Positions 8,883 through 17,941 of a stretch of 64,000 bases of DNA are shown one piece after another (position 1 is the stretch's first letter; each line of letters begins with the position of its first letter). Both the position numbers and the translations under genes were made by a program. Below the pieces are notes generated by a model. It had not been told where the DNA came from. It searched no databases and was given only the letters and a program-made list of their open reading frames with translations. Source of the stretch: JAHFUI01 sp039931615 (GTDB taxonomy: Bacteria; Acidobacteriota; Vicinamibacteria; Vicinamibacterales; CAVVIG01); the NCBI GenBank assembly GCA_039931615.1, contig JBDTRR010000018.1:26300-90299 (forward strand), read 5' to 3'.

Positions 8883-8945
8883 GTACGTGGCGTCCGACTT
8901 TAGTCGGACTACGAATCAATCCGGCTGAAGCCGGATCCCACGTAC
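8883..8945. repeat. Double-hairpin palindromic repeat
   Basis: The termini GTACGTGG (8883) and CCACGTAC (8938-8945) are inverted. Between them are two hairpins, GTCCGACTTTAGTCGGAC and ATCCGGCTGAAGCCGGAT. Same architecture as the elements at 28452, 41589, 51854 and 63519. Confidence 0.8.
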
Positions 8946-8986
8946 AAGTTGAGCGGATGTTCGTAGGGATGAAACGGAGGCGACGG

Positions 8987-11900
8987 ATGCGTCACGTGCC
9001 AGGAATTGCTGCCGTACTGCTATTCATGCTGCTGGTGCCGACGGCGCTGCACGCGCAGGCCAACATCGCCGGGATGGTCAAGGACTCGTCCGGCGGCGTG
9101 CTGCCCGGCGTCACGGTCGAGGCGTCGAGCCCGGCGTTGATCGAGAAGGTCCGGACCGCGGTCACCGATACCGGCGGTCAGTATCGGATCGAGAACCTGA
9201 GGCCCGGGACCTACCTGGTCACGTTTGCGCTCACCGGCTTCAGCATGGTCAGGCGGGAGGGGCTGGAGCTGACCGGATCCTTCACGGCGACGGTCAACGC
9301 CGATCTCACCGTCGGTGCCCTCAGCGAAACCATCACCGTGACCGGTGAAACGCCGATCGTCGACGTCCAGGGCGCGCAGCGTCAGCAGGTCGTCACCAAG
9401 GACGTCATCACCGCCCTGCCCACCGCCGGCGGCTATTCGAGCATCGTCGCCCTGGCGCCGGGCGTGGTCGGCGGATCGGCCGACGTCAGCACCGGCCCCT
9501 GCGCGTGCACGTTCAGCGCGCACGGCGCGATGCTGGCCGGGCGCGCCAACACCGAAGGGCGGACGATGCTCGACGGGTTGCTGATCGCGGTCCCCCAGGC
9601 GAGCTCGTCGAACTATTTCTCCGACACCAGGAACGCACAGGAAGTGACGGTGACCGTTTCCGGCAACCTCGGCGAAGTGGAGACCGGCGGTCCGGTGCTG
9701 AACCTGGTCCCGCGTACTGGCGGCAACACGCTGTCGGGCAGTCTCTACGGCGGCTGGTCGGGCGAATCGCTGCAGGGCAGCAATTACACGCCGGCGCTGC
9801 AGGCCGCCGGTGTCCTCCAGCGCACGCCGCTGACCAAGAACTACGACTTCAGCGGGGCGCTCGGCGGTCCGATCAAGAAGGACCGGGTCTGGTTCTTCGG
9901 ATCGTCCCGGCGGCAGGGGAGTTCGCAGTTCGCGACGATGTACCACAACAAGAACGCCGGCGACCCGACGGCCTGGACCTACGTGCCGGACCTCAACCGC
10001 CAGGCCTTCCAGGACCGGACCAATCACAACTTCAATCTGCGCCTGACGTCACAGCTCACGCCGCGCAACAAGCTGAACTTCTTCTGGGACGAGCAGTACG
10101 CGTGCAAGAGCTGCGTCAACGGCGGGCAGGGCGCGTTGAACTCGCCCGAGGCGGGCAGCCGGGGCGATCAGTGGCCGATCCAGGTCAGACAGTTGACGTG
10201 GTCGTCGCCGATCACCAACCGTCTCCTGATCGAAGTCGGCGCCGGCCAGTACCGGGCCGACTGGGGCGGCCGGCAGAAGACCGACCCCTATACCGGCAAT
10301 CTGATCCGGATGACGGAACAGTGCACCGCCGGGTGTCCGGACAACGGCAATATTCCGGGGCTGATCTACCGATCGCAGAGCGCCGACCTGTTCCTCAGCG
10401 GCCGCAACGGCAACCGGACCTACATGTGGCGCGCGATTCTTTCGCACGTTACCGGGTCGCGCACCTTCAAAGCCGGCTACACGGCGAACCTGCTCGGCGA
10501 CCTGCGGTCGGCCAACCGCGCCCCCAACGCGCTGCTCTACCGCGTCAACAACGGCGTGCCGAATCAGTTCACGATGTACATCAACGACTTCCAGAACGAC
10601 CTCTGGATGCGCAATGACGGCTTCTTCGTCCAGGAGGGATGGACGACGAGCCGCCTGACGGTGCAGGGTGCGCTGCGGTTCGATCACGCCTGGACCTGGG
10701 CGCCGCCCCAACAGGAAGGTCCCGCCACGTATCTGCCGCAGGCGCTCGTTTATCCACGGACGCCGGTGGTCGACAGTTTCTGGGACATCGATCCGCGCGC
10801 CTCGGCGGTCTACGACCTGTTCGGCAACGGGAAGACGGCGATCAAGGCGACCTTCGGCCGATATCTCGAGGCGACGGTGACGGGCACCAGCAGCGTCTAC
10901 GCGCTCGGCAATCCGACCTCCCGGATCGCGCAGAACGTGTCCCGTGCCTGGACCGACGCGAACCGGAACTTCGGCATCGATTGCGACATCCTGAACCCGG
11001 CCGCGCAGGATCTTCGGGCCGGCGGCGGCGATTTCTGCGGAGCGTTCTCGAACAGCAACTTCGGCACCACCAACTTCAGCAACACGCTCGACCCTGAAAT
11101 CCTGAAGGGCTGGGGCGTCCGCCCGTCGGACTGGAACATCGGGCTGTCGGTCCAGCACGAAATCCTGCCGCGCGTGTCGGTCGAGGCCGGCTATTTCCGG
11201 CGCTGGTTCAGGGGATTTCTCGTCACCGACAATCTGGCCGTCGGCCCTGACGACTTCGGATCGTTCAGCGTCACCGCGCCGGCCGACCCACGGCTGCCGC
11301 AGGGCGGCGGTTACACGGTCTCCGGGCTGTACGATGTCAACCCGGCGCTGTTCGGACGGACCAACAACTTCCTGACCTTCTCCGATCGCTACGGCGATCA
11401 GTACACCTACTTCAACGGCATCGATGTCAGCGTCTCGGCCCGGCTCAAGCGCGACGTGACCATCCAGGGCGGCTTCAGCGGCGGCCGAACGACGTCCGAC
11501 AGCTGCGAGGTCCGGGCCAAGCTGCCGGAGATCGCGCCGTTGAATCCGTTCTGCCACGTCGTGACCGGCTACCTGCCGCATTACAAGGCGCTGGCGTCCT
11601 ATGTGATTCCGAGAGTCGATCTGCAGCTCGGGTTGACGTTCACCAGCAAGCCCGGTCTGCAGGTCAGCGGCGCGGGTACGCCGACCAACGGCGGCCACCT
11701 GCTGGCGAACCTGACGGTGCCGAGCTCGGTGATTGCCACGTCGCTCGGCCGGGCCCTGTCCGGATCGGCGCAGAACGCCACCATCAATCTGATCGAGCCC
11801 GGCTCGTTGTATGGAGAGCGGCTCAACGAGCTCGATCTGCGGCTGGCGAAGGTGTTGAAGGTCGGCCGCACCAGGGCCAATGTCGGCGTCGACATCTTCA

Positions 11901-12025
11901 ACCTGCTCAACTCGGCGGCCGGCCTCAGCTACAACCAGGCGTTCATCCCGGGCGGCGCCTGGCTGACCCCGACCGCGGTGATGACGGCGCGCTTCGCCAA
12001 GATCAGCGCGCAGTTCGACTTCTAG
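8987..12025 (+). CDS. Oar-like TonB-dependent receptor, second paralogue
   Basis: A 1012-residue receptor from the ATG at 8987, chosen because GGAGG (8976-8980) sits 6 nt upstream; in-frame ATGs at 8957 and 8969 are alternatives. The signal peptide ends at ALHAQA, then comes the carboxypeptidase-regulatory domain (NIAGMVKDSSGGVLPGVTVE), plug (GETPIVDVQGAQRQ, GGPVLNLVPRTGGN) and barrel ending FAKISAQFDF. The first 100 residues are very close to the receptors at 5877 and 15214, while the barrels diverge, pointing to duplication followed by change in ligand. A repeat element, not an obvious promoter, separates it from the preceding receptor. Confidence 0.9.
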   Translation: MRHVPGIAAVLLFMLLVPTALHAQANIAGMVKDSSGGVLPGVTVEASSPALIEKVRTAVTDTGGQYRIENLRPGTYLVTFALTGFSMVRREGLELTGSFTATVNADLTVGALSETITVTGETPIVDVQGAQRQQVVTKDVITALPTAGGYSSIVALAPGVVGGSADVSTGPCACTFSAHGAMLAGRANTEGRTMLDGLLIAVPQASSSNYFSDTRNAQEVTVTVSGNLGEVETGGPVLNLVPRTGGNTLSGSLYGGWSGESLQGSNYTPALQAAGVLQRTPLTKNYDFSGALGGPIKKDRVWFFGSSRRQGSSQFATMYHNKNAGDPTAWTYVPDLNRQAFQDRTNHNFNLRLTSQLTPRNKLNFFWDEQYACKSCVNGGQGALNSPEAGSRGDQWPIQVRQLTWSSPITNRLLIEVGAGQYRADWGGRQKTDPYTGNLIRMTEQCTAGCPDNGNIPGLIYRSQSADLFLSGRNGNRTYMWRAILSHVTGSRTFKAGYTANLLGDLRSANRAPNALLYRVNNGVPNQFTMYINDFQNDLWMRNDGFFVQEGWTTSRLTVQGALRFDHAWTWAPPQQEGPATYLPQALVYPRTPVVDSFWDIDPRASAVYDLFGNGKTAIKATFGRYLEATVTGTSSVYALGNPTSRIAQNVSRAWTDANRNFGIDCDILNPAAQDLRAGGGDFCGAFSNSNFGTTNFSNTLDPEILKGWGVRPSDWNIGLSVQHEILPRVSVEAGYFRRWFRGFLVTDNLAVGPDDFGSFSVTAPADPRLPQGGGYTVSGLYDVNPALFGRTNNFLTFSDRYGDQYTYFNGIDVSVSARLKRDVTIQGGFSGGRTTSDSCEVRAKLPEIAPLNPFCHVVTGYLPHYKALASYVIPRVDLQLGLTFTSKPGLQVSGAGTPTNGGHLLANLTVPSSVIATSLGRALSGSAQNATINLIEPGSLYGERLNELDLRLAKVLKVGRTRANVGVDIFNLLNSAAGLSYNQAFIPGGAWLTPTAVMTARFAKISAQFDF

Positions 12026-12098
12026 TCGACGCGGAGTCCGGCTTCAGCGCGTGATAAGAGATCGAGCGTGAGGCAGGCGTCAGGGCCTGTGATCTGTC

Positions 12099-12152
12099 GT
12101 AGTGCAGGCCTTCAGGCCTGCCGTCTCGGGCAGACCTAAAGGTCCGCACTAC
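12099..12152. repeat. Palindromic repeat, GTAGTGC/GCACTAC class
   Basis: Inverted ends GTAGTGC (12099-12105) and GCACTAC (12146-12152) enclose the hairpin CAGGCCTTCAGGCCTG and a second imperfect hairpin. It lies between convergent receptor genes. A flanking TTTTTCACACGCTCTTC segment (about 12164-12180) recurs in other repeat clusters. Confidence 0.75.
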
Positions 12153-12202
12153 TTCAGACGAGGTTTTTCACACGCTCTTCAGGCCTGTCGTGTCTGGCTC
12201 AA

Positions 12203-15200
12203 TCAGAAATCGAGCTGCACGCTCAACTTGACGAAGCGCGGCGGCACGATTGACGTCGGAATGCGCCAGCCGGTCAGCGACGCGTCGCGATAGGTGGTGC
12301 TCTCGGTCAGCACGACATTCGTGTTGAGCGCGTTATAGAGCTCGAGATTGGCACCGGCGCGCAGCCGCTGCATCTTGAACAGCTTGGTGAACCGCAGGTC
12401 GAGCTGATTGCGGCGCTCGCCGTAGGTCGTGCCGGGCTTGACCAGGTTGACCGTGACGTTTGCGGCATTGGCGGACAGGTCGCGGCCGAGCGATGCCCGG
12501 ACCTCGGCATTGGGAATCACCCGATTGGCCGAGAGCAGCGGACCCGGGCGGCTGAAGAACAGCGCGCTGATCTGGACCTCCACCTTCGGCACGGTATAGG
12601 TCCCAACCAGTTTGGCGTCGGTCAGGAACCGGTCCTTCTGATGACAGTAGGGCGCCGTCAACACGGCCGCTTCCGGCAGTCCCGCGACGACCGCGCAGTT
12701 GTCGGTTTCCTGCCGCCCCGTGCTGACGCCACCCTGCAGGGTCATGCCGCGGCGCGGCCTGGCGTTCACCGTCAGGTCGAGCCCGTTCCAATGCTGGATC
12801 TGCTCGCCGTAGTTGCTGGCCAGCGTGAAGTAGTTGTTGGGCGCCCGGGTGACGGCGTCGGGATTCAGGTTGTAGAACCCGCCGACGGTGTAGACGCCGC
12901 CATCGGGAAGGCGGGCATCGGCCGGCGCGCTGACGCTGAACGTACTGAAATCGGCCGGTCCGAGGTTGAGGTTGTCGGTGACGCCGAAATTGCCATACCA
13001 CCGCCGGAAGAAGCCGGCATCGACCGACACGCCCGCCCGCAGCTGATGCTGAACGCTGGTTGAAAACTCCCACTGGTAGGGCCGCGTGCCCCAGCCGTTG
13101 ATCACACTCGGGTCGTAGCTGAGACTGGTTGTCGATCGGCCGAAGTTGGTGTCCGACACGGTCCCGCACAGATCGCCGCCGCCCGGCCGCAGATCCTGCA
13201 GCAGCACGTTTGTCAGATCGCAGTCCGGCCGGTAGTTGCCGTTGGCGTCGACCCAGCTTCGCGTGACGATGCTGGCCAGGCGGTTGACCGGATTGGCGGT
13301 GTCGCCATAGGTGCCCTGCAGGCCCTGTGCGGTGACGTACTTGTTGATGGTGATCTTCACGGCGGTCTTGCCGGTGCCAAACAGGTCGTATGCCGCGCCG
13401 ACACGCGGGACGACGTCGGACCAGGCCGCCATCGGCGTCCTGGGGAACGACAGCGTCCGATTCGGCACCAGGATGCCGGGCTCGAGCGTCTGCTCGGGGA
13501 AGTAGGTGCTGAAATGATCGAAGCGGGCGCCGACGCTGAGCGTCAGGCGGCTGAGCGTCCACTTGTCCTGCGCGTAGATGCCGAGGTCCATTTTCTGCCG
13601 CTCGGCCCGATACAACGGGGTCGCCCGCTGGGTCAGCTGGTTGGGGACGCCGTTGTTGAACTGGTAGGTCAGGGCCGCGGTGTTGTCCCCGACATACGAC
13701 GTCCGCTGCGCGGTGACGTTATAGAACCCGAACTTGGCCGAATGGCTGCCCGTGACGTAGGCGAGCGACGCGCCGAACGGGATGCTGACGCCGAGCGTCC
13801 GCTGGTACGGCTGCGTCGCGGTCGAGAGACCGCCGCCGCGATAAAGCAGCCCGGGGATCAGCCCGCCCTGCTCGATCACCGGGATCAGCTGGCGCAGCGG
13901 ATCGTCGGCGGAGTCGGGGGTGTAGGCGAATTCCTCGCGCCGGATGCCGGCCCGCGCTTCGATCAGCAGCCGGTTGGTCGGCGTCGCGGTGTAGGCCGCC
14001 GATCGCAGATCGCTGATCGGATACTCGATCTGGTTGGCCGACTCTTCTGAAATCGTCGGGCTGGTGACCCCGCACTGGCACCGCCAGTGCTGATCGTAGA
14101 AGAAGTTGACCTTGTTCTTGGTGTTCGCCTGCCAGGTCAGCCTGACGTTGACGCTCTGCTCCCTGGCGTTGTTGACGGCGCGCTGGGTGGTGTCCGGCTC
14201 GTAGTTCCATTTCGTCGCGTCGAACGCGTTCTTGTTGCGGAACAGGCCGCCGACGTAATTGGCCTGGCGGGTCAACCGGGCGGAGGTGTAGATCCACAGC
14301 CGGTCGCGCGCCACCGGTCCGCCGAGGCCCGGGTTGATGTCGGACTGGTGCTTCAGGCTGTTCGGCGTGCGCAGCCCCCTGGCGATCAGGTCGTCGTTGC
14401 TGTTGCTCCCCTCGAATGACGAGTTCACGGCGGTCGCGAACAGCGATCCCGAAACCATGTTGCCGCCGGTTTTCGGAATCATGTTGATCAGCAGGCCGCC
14501 GGTGATGCTCTCCGCGGTCGACGAGGAATAGTCGACCGCCACTTCCTGCGTGCTGCCCATGTTGGGCAGCATGTTGGCCGACCAGCCGGTCCCTTCGGTG
14601 TTGGCGATCGTCACTCCATCGATCAGCAGGCGGGTGTCGGAAATGCTGCCGCCGTGGACGGACAACGACCCCCCGGTGGTGTTGATGATGTTGGTGCCGC
14701 CGACATCGACGTTGCTGAGATTGACGCCGGGAATCAGGAAGGCCGCAACCTGCGGCGTCCGTCCGGTCGGGATCGCGACCAGCAGTTCCTGATCGATGAC
14801 CCGCTGCCTGGCGGCGCTCTGGATGTCGACCACCGGCGTTTCTCCGGTCACGGTAATCGATTCCTCGAGCGACCCGACCTGCATCTCGGCGTTGATCGCC
14901 GCGGCGAACGACCCCGTCAACTCGACCGCTTCACGCCGGACGGTCTTGAACCCGGTCAGCGCGAACGTGACGGAGTAGACACCGCCTCGCAGCTGCTCGA
15001 TCCGGTACTGCCCGGTGCTGTCGGTGACGACCGATCGCACTTTTTCGATCAGCGCCGGGCTCGACGCTTCGACCGTCACACCCGGCAGCACGGCCCCCGA
15101 GACATCGCGGACGACGCCGGCGATGGACGCGGTCCCCTGCCCACGAGCTGGCGTCGCCCCGGCCAATAACAGCGCCACAATCCATGCCATGTTCCGGACG

Positions 15201-15214
15201 GTCTTGTGTGACAT
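12203..15214 (-). CDS. Oar-like TonB-dependent receptor, third paralogue
   Basis: A 1003-residue receptor on the opposite strand. The signal peptide ends near ATPARGQ; the carboxypeptidase-regulatory domain follows (SIAGVVRDVSGAVLPGVTVEA), then plug (GETPVVDIQSAARQR, GGLLINMIPKTGGN) and a barrel ending FVKLSVQLDF. It is convergent with the receptor at 8987. Its leader (15215-15330) is a purine-rich tract built of GCAAAAG-type units on the coding strand. Together with the two other receptors it forms a paralogue cluster next to the DUF1592/DUF1552 operon. The ligand is unknown. Confidence 0.9.
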   Translation of the reverse strand: MSHKTVRNMAWIVALLLAGATPARGQGTASIAGVVRDVSGAVLPGVTVEASSPALIEKVRSVVTDSTGQYRIEQLRGGVYSVTFALTGFKTVRREAVELTGSFAAAINAEMQVGSLEESITVTGETPVVDIQSAARQRVIDQELLVAIPTGRTPQVAAFLIPGVNLSNVDVGGTNIINTTGGSLSVHGGSISDTRLLIDGVTIANTEGTGWSANMLPNMGSTQEVAVDYSSSTAESITGGLLINMIPKTGGNMVSGSLFATAVNSSFEGSNSNDDLIARGLRTPNSLKHQSDINPGLGGPVARDRLWIYTSARLTRQANYVGGLFRNKNAFDATKWNYEPDTTQRAVNNAREQSVNVRLTWQANTKNKVNFFYDQHWRCQCGVTSPTISEESANQIEYPISDLRSAAYTATPTNRLLIEARAGIRREEFAYTPDSADDPLRQLIPVIEQGGLIPGLLYRGGGLSTATQPYQRTLGVSIPFGASLAYVTGSHSAKFGFYNVTAQRTSYVGDNTAALTYQFNNGVPNQLTQRATPLYRAERQKMDLGIYAQDKWTLSRLTLSVGARFDHFSTYFPEQTLEPGILVPNRTLSFPRTPMAAWSDVVPRVGAAYDLFGTGKTAVKITINKYVTAQGLQGTYGDTANPVNRLASIVTRSWVDANGNYRPDCDLTNVLLQDLRPGGGDLCGTVSDTNFGRSTTSLSYDPSVINGWGTRPYQWEFSTSVQHQLRAGVSVDAGFFRRWYGNFGVTDNLNLGPADFSTFSVSAPADARLPDGGVYTVGGFYNLNPDAVTRAPNNYFTLASNYGEQIQHWNGLDLTVNARPRRGMTLQGGVSTGRQETDNCAVVAGLPEAAVLTAPYCHQKDRFLTDAKLVGTYTVPKVEVQISALFFSRPGPLLSANRVIPNAEVRASLGRDLSANAANVTVNLVKPGTTYGERRNQLDLRFTKLFKMQRLRAGANLELYNALNTNVVLTESTTYRDASLTGWRIPTSIVPPRFVKLSVQLDF

Positions 15215-15220
15215 CGGTTT

Positions 15221-15335
15221 GCCTTTGCCTTCTGTCTACTCTTTTGCCTTTTGCCTTTTGCCTTTGCTTCTTGCTTTCCGCCTATGTCTTTGATTTCGCC
15301 TTTATTTTCGCCTTTTGCCTTTCCTTTTTACCTGT
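15221..15335 (-). repeat. Purine-rich simple-repeat tract in receptor leader
   Basis: On the + strand this reads as repeated TTGCC/TTTTGCC pyrimidine units; on the minus strand it is a GGCAAAA-rich leader directly before the third TonB receptor. It is low complexity and is the main content of the 242-bp divergent gap. No clear promoter boxes are visible within it. Confidence 0.6.
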
Positions 15336-15456
15336 GTAGTGATGGCAGACGGTATGCCCGTTCGCGAGCAGTGTCAATGCCCGGATGAGCCCCGGATTGG
15401 CGCCGACGTTTTGCCGTTGCTCACGGGGCTGGACCCAGGTAGGATGTGCACTCCAG

Positions 15457-17922
15457 ATGCACATCACGCCTAATCCAAAGTGGCGATTGATCGCCGTCTT
15501 GACGCTCCTCGTCTGCGTCGCGCTGGTGCCCGCCGGGACCCTGAGTGCCGCACGGCCGCAGGCCGGGGCGGTCGCGCCTGACGCCGCGTCGCCGCGTGCC
15601 GTCCTCGATCGGTACTGCGTGACCTGCCACAACGATCGGCTCAAGACCGGCGGTCTCACACTCGGCACCACCGACCTGACCGACGTGCCGGCCAATGCCG
15701 AGGTGTGGGAGAAGGTGATTCGGAAGCTCCGGGCCGGCGTGATGCCGCCGCCGGGCGCACCGCGTCCCGATTCGGCCGTTCGCGAGCAGTTGATCGCGTC
15801 GCTGGAAGCGCCGCTCGATCAGGCCGCGCGCACCCATCCCAACCCCGGCCGGCCGCTGGTTCATCGTCTCAACCGCGCCGAGTACGCCAATGCGATCCGG
15901 GATCTGCTCGCGGTCGACGTCGACGTGACGTCGCTCCTGCCGCCCGACGATGCCAGTTCGGGCTTCGACAACGTGGCGGACGTGCTCGGGGTTTCCCCGG
16001 TGCTGCTCGAGAGCTATCTGTCGGCGGGCGAGCGGATCAGCGCCCTGGCGATCGGCGATCGCAAGACGCCGCCGATCGGCGATGTCTACCGGGTCCGGCA
16101 GGACGCGTCGCAGAACCGTCACGTCGAAGGGCTGCCGATCGGAACGGTCGGCGGCCTGCTCGTCAATTCCACGCTGCCGCTCGACGGCGAGTACGAGTTC
16201 CAGGTCAAGCTGTTTCGGACCAACCTGGGAACGATGCGCGGGTTGGAGTATCCGCAGCAGCTGGAAATCTCGGTCGACGGCGTCCGCGTCCACCTGGCGG
16301 CGTTCGGCGGCAGCACGGAGGTCGCCGCCTCGAGCGAGAATCCGACCACGACCGGCGACGAGATCGACAAGCGGTTTACGGTACGGGTGCCGCTCAAGGC
16401 CGGTCCGCACGCGATCGGCGTCGCGTTCCTGGAGAAGTCGCAGGCCAGGAACTCGCGGCGTCTCCAGTCCTACACCCGGAGCTCCGCCGACACCATCGAC
16501 TTTTCGGGCTATCCGCACATCGATCAATTCTTCGTGACCGGCCCCTATTCCCCGACCGGCGTCAGCGACACGCCGAGCCGCCGCCGGCTGCTGGTGTGCC
16601 GGCCGGCCAATCAGGGCCAGGAAGCGACGTGCGCCCGCCAGGTGCTGTCGACCGTGGCGCGCCGCGCCTACCGCGGCGAGATGAGCGACGCCGACCTGCG
16701 GGTGCTGCTGGACTTCTATCAGCGCGGCCGGGAAGAGACCGGGACGTTCGAGGGCGGCATCGAGCTGGCGCTGCGCCGGATTCTCGCCAGTCCGAAGTTC
16801 GTCTTCCGCGTCGAGCGCGATCCGGCGGGCATCGCGGCCGGCAGCGTCTATCCGCTTGGCGATTACGATCTGGCGTCGCGCCTGTCGTTCTTTCTCTGGA
16901 GCAGCATTCCCGACGACGAGCTGCTGCGGGTGGCGGGCCAGGGCACGCTCAAGACCCCGGCGGTGCTCGAGCAGCAGGCGCGCCGGATGCTGGCGGATGC
17001 GAAGTCCCGCGCCCTGATCGACAACTTCGCCGGCCAGTGGCTGCACCTGCGGAACCTGAAGAACAAGGTGCCGAACTCGAACGAGTTCCCCGATTTCGAC
17101 GACAACCTGCGTCAGGCGATGTTGACCGAGACCGAGCTGTTCGTCAGCTCGATCATCCGTGAGGACCGGAACGTCCTGGATCTCATGACCGCCAGCGACA
17201 CCTTCGTCAATGAAGACCTGGCGAAGCACTACGGCATCCCCAACGTCTACGGCAGCCATTTCCGCCGCGTCACCCTGGCCGAGGACGCGCGCAAGGGACT
17301 GCTCGGCAAGGGCGCCATCCTGATGGTGACCTCGCACGCGCACCGGACCTCGCCGGTGCTGCGCGGTAAATGGGTGCTGGAGAACATCGCCGGCTCGCCG
17401 CCGCCGCCGCCGCCCGATGTGGTGCCGCCGTTCGAGGAAGACGTCGAGGCCCGGCAGCCGCGGTCGGTGCGCGAGCGGATGGAGCAGCACCGCAAGAACC
17501 CGGCGTGCGCCAGCTGCCACCGGGTCATCGATCCGGTCGGCTTCGCCCTCGAGAACTTCGACGCGGTCGGCGCGTGGCGGACGCGCGACGGCGGCACGCT
17601 GGGGAACCCGGTCGACGCGTCGGGGCAGCTGTCCGACGGGACCCAGATCAGCGGCGTGGTCGAGCTGCGGCAGGCGCTGCTGCGGCGGCCGGAGACGTTC
17701 GTCGAGACGCTGACGGAGAAGCTGTTGACCTACGCCGTCGGGCGCGGCCTCGCCGCGCCGGACCTGCCGGTCGTCCGATCGATTGTGCGCGGTGCGGCGC
17801 CGCACGACTTCCGGTTTTCGTCGCTGGTGCTCGGGATCGTCTCGAGCGCCCCGTTTCAGATGCGGATCAAGGCTGCAGAACGTGAAGGCCGCCCGGCCGT
17901 CGGCGCCGCGGCCAGTCGATAG
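15457..17922 (+). CDS. DUF1592-family secreted cytochrome-like protein
   Basis: An 821-residue exported protein. The signal segment covers about residues 10-30. A c-type haem motif CVTCH is near residue 56 and a second, CASCH, near 687 inside CASCHRVIDPVGFALENFDAVG, the DUF1588 signature. The domain order fits the DUF1587, DUF1592, DUF1588, DUF1585 architecture known from Planctomycetota and Acidobacteriota; LNRAEYANAIRDLLAVD marks the DUF1587 part. The function is unknown; association with periplasmic redox or polymer breakdown has been suggested for these families. A DUF1552 gene follows after 19 nt. I chose the ATG at 15457 because the signal peptide begins there. Confidence 0.88.
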   Translation: MHITPNPKWRLIAVLTLLVCVALVPAGTLSAARPQAGAVAPDAASPRAVLDRYCVTCHNDRLKTGGLTLGTTDLTDVPANAEVWEKVIRKLRAGVMPPPGAPRPDSAVREQLIASLEAPLDQAARTHPNPGRPLVHRLNRAEYANAIRDLLAVDVDVTSLLPPDDASSGFDNVADVLGVSPVLLESYLSAGERISALAIGDRKTPPIGDVYRVRQDASQNRHVEGLPIGTVGGLLVNSTLPLDGEYEFQVKLFRTNLGTMRGLEYPQQLEISVDGVRVHLAAFGGSTEVAASSENPTTTGDEIDKRFTVRVPLKAGPHAIGVAFLEKSQARNSRRLQSYTRSSADTIDFSGYPHIDQFFVTGPYSPTGVSDTPSRRRLLVCRPANQGQEATCARQVLSTVARRAYRGEMSDADLRVLLDFYQRGREETGTFEGGIELALRRILASPKFVFRVERDPAGIAAGSVYPLGDYDLASRLSFFLWSSIPDDELLRVAGQGTLKTPAVLEQQARRMLADAKSRALIDNFAGQWLHLRNLKNKVPNSNEFPDFDDNLRQAMLTETELFVSSIIREDRNVLDLMTASDTFVNEDLAKHYGIPNVYGSHFRRVTLAEDARKGLLGKGAILMVTSHAHRTSPVLRGKWVLENIAGSPPPPPPDVVPPFEEDVEARQPRSVRERMEQHRKNPACASCHRVIDPVGFALENFDAVGAWRTRDGGTLGNPVDASGQLSDGTQISGVVELRQALLRRPETFVETLTEKLLTYAVGRGLAAPDLPVVRSIVRGAAPHDFRFSSLVLGIVSSAPFQMRIKAAEREGRPAVGAAASR

Positions 17923-17941
17923 GTCAAAGGAGAATCTCACC

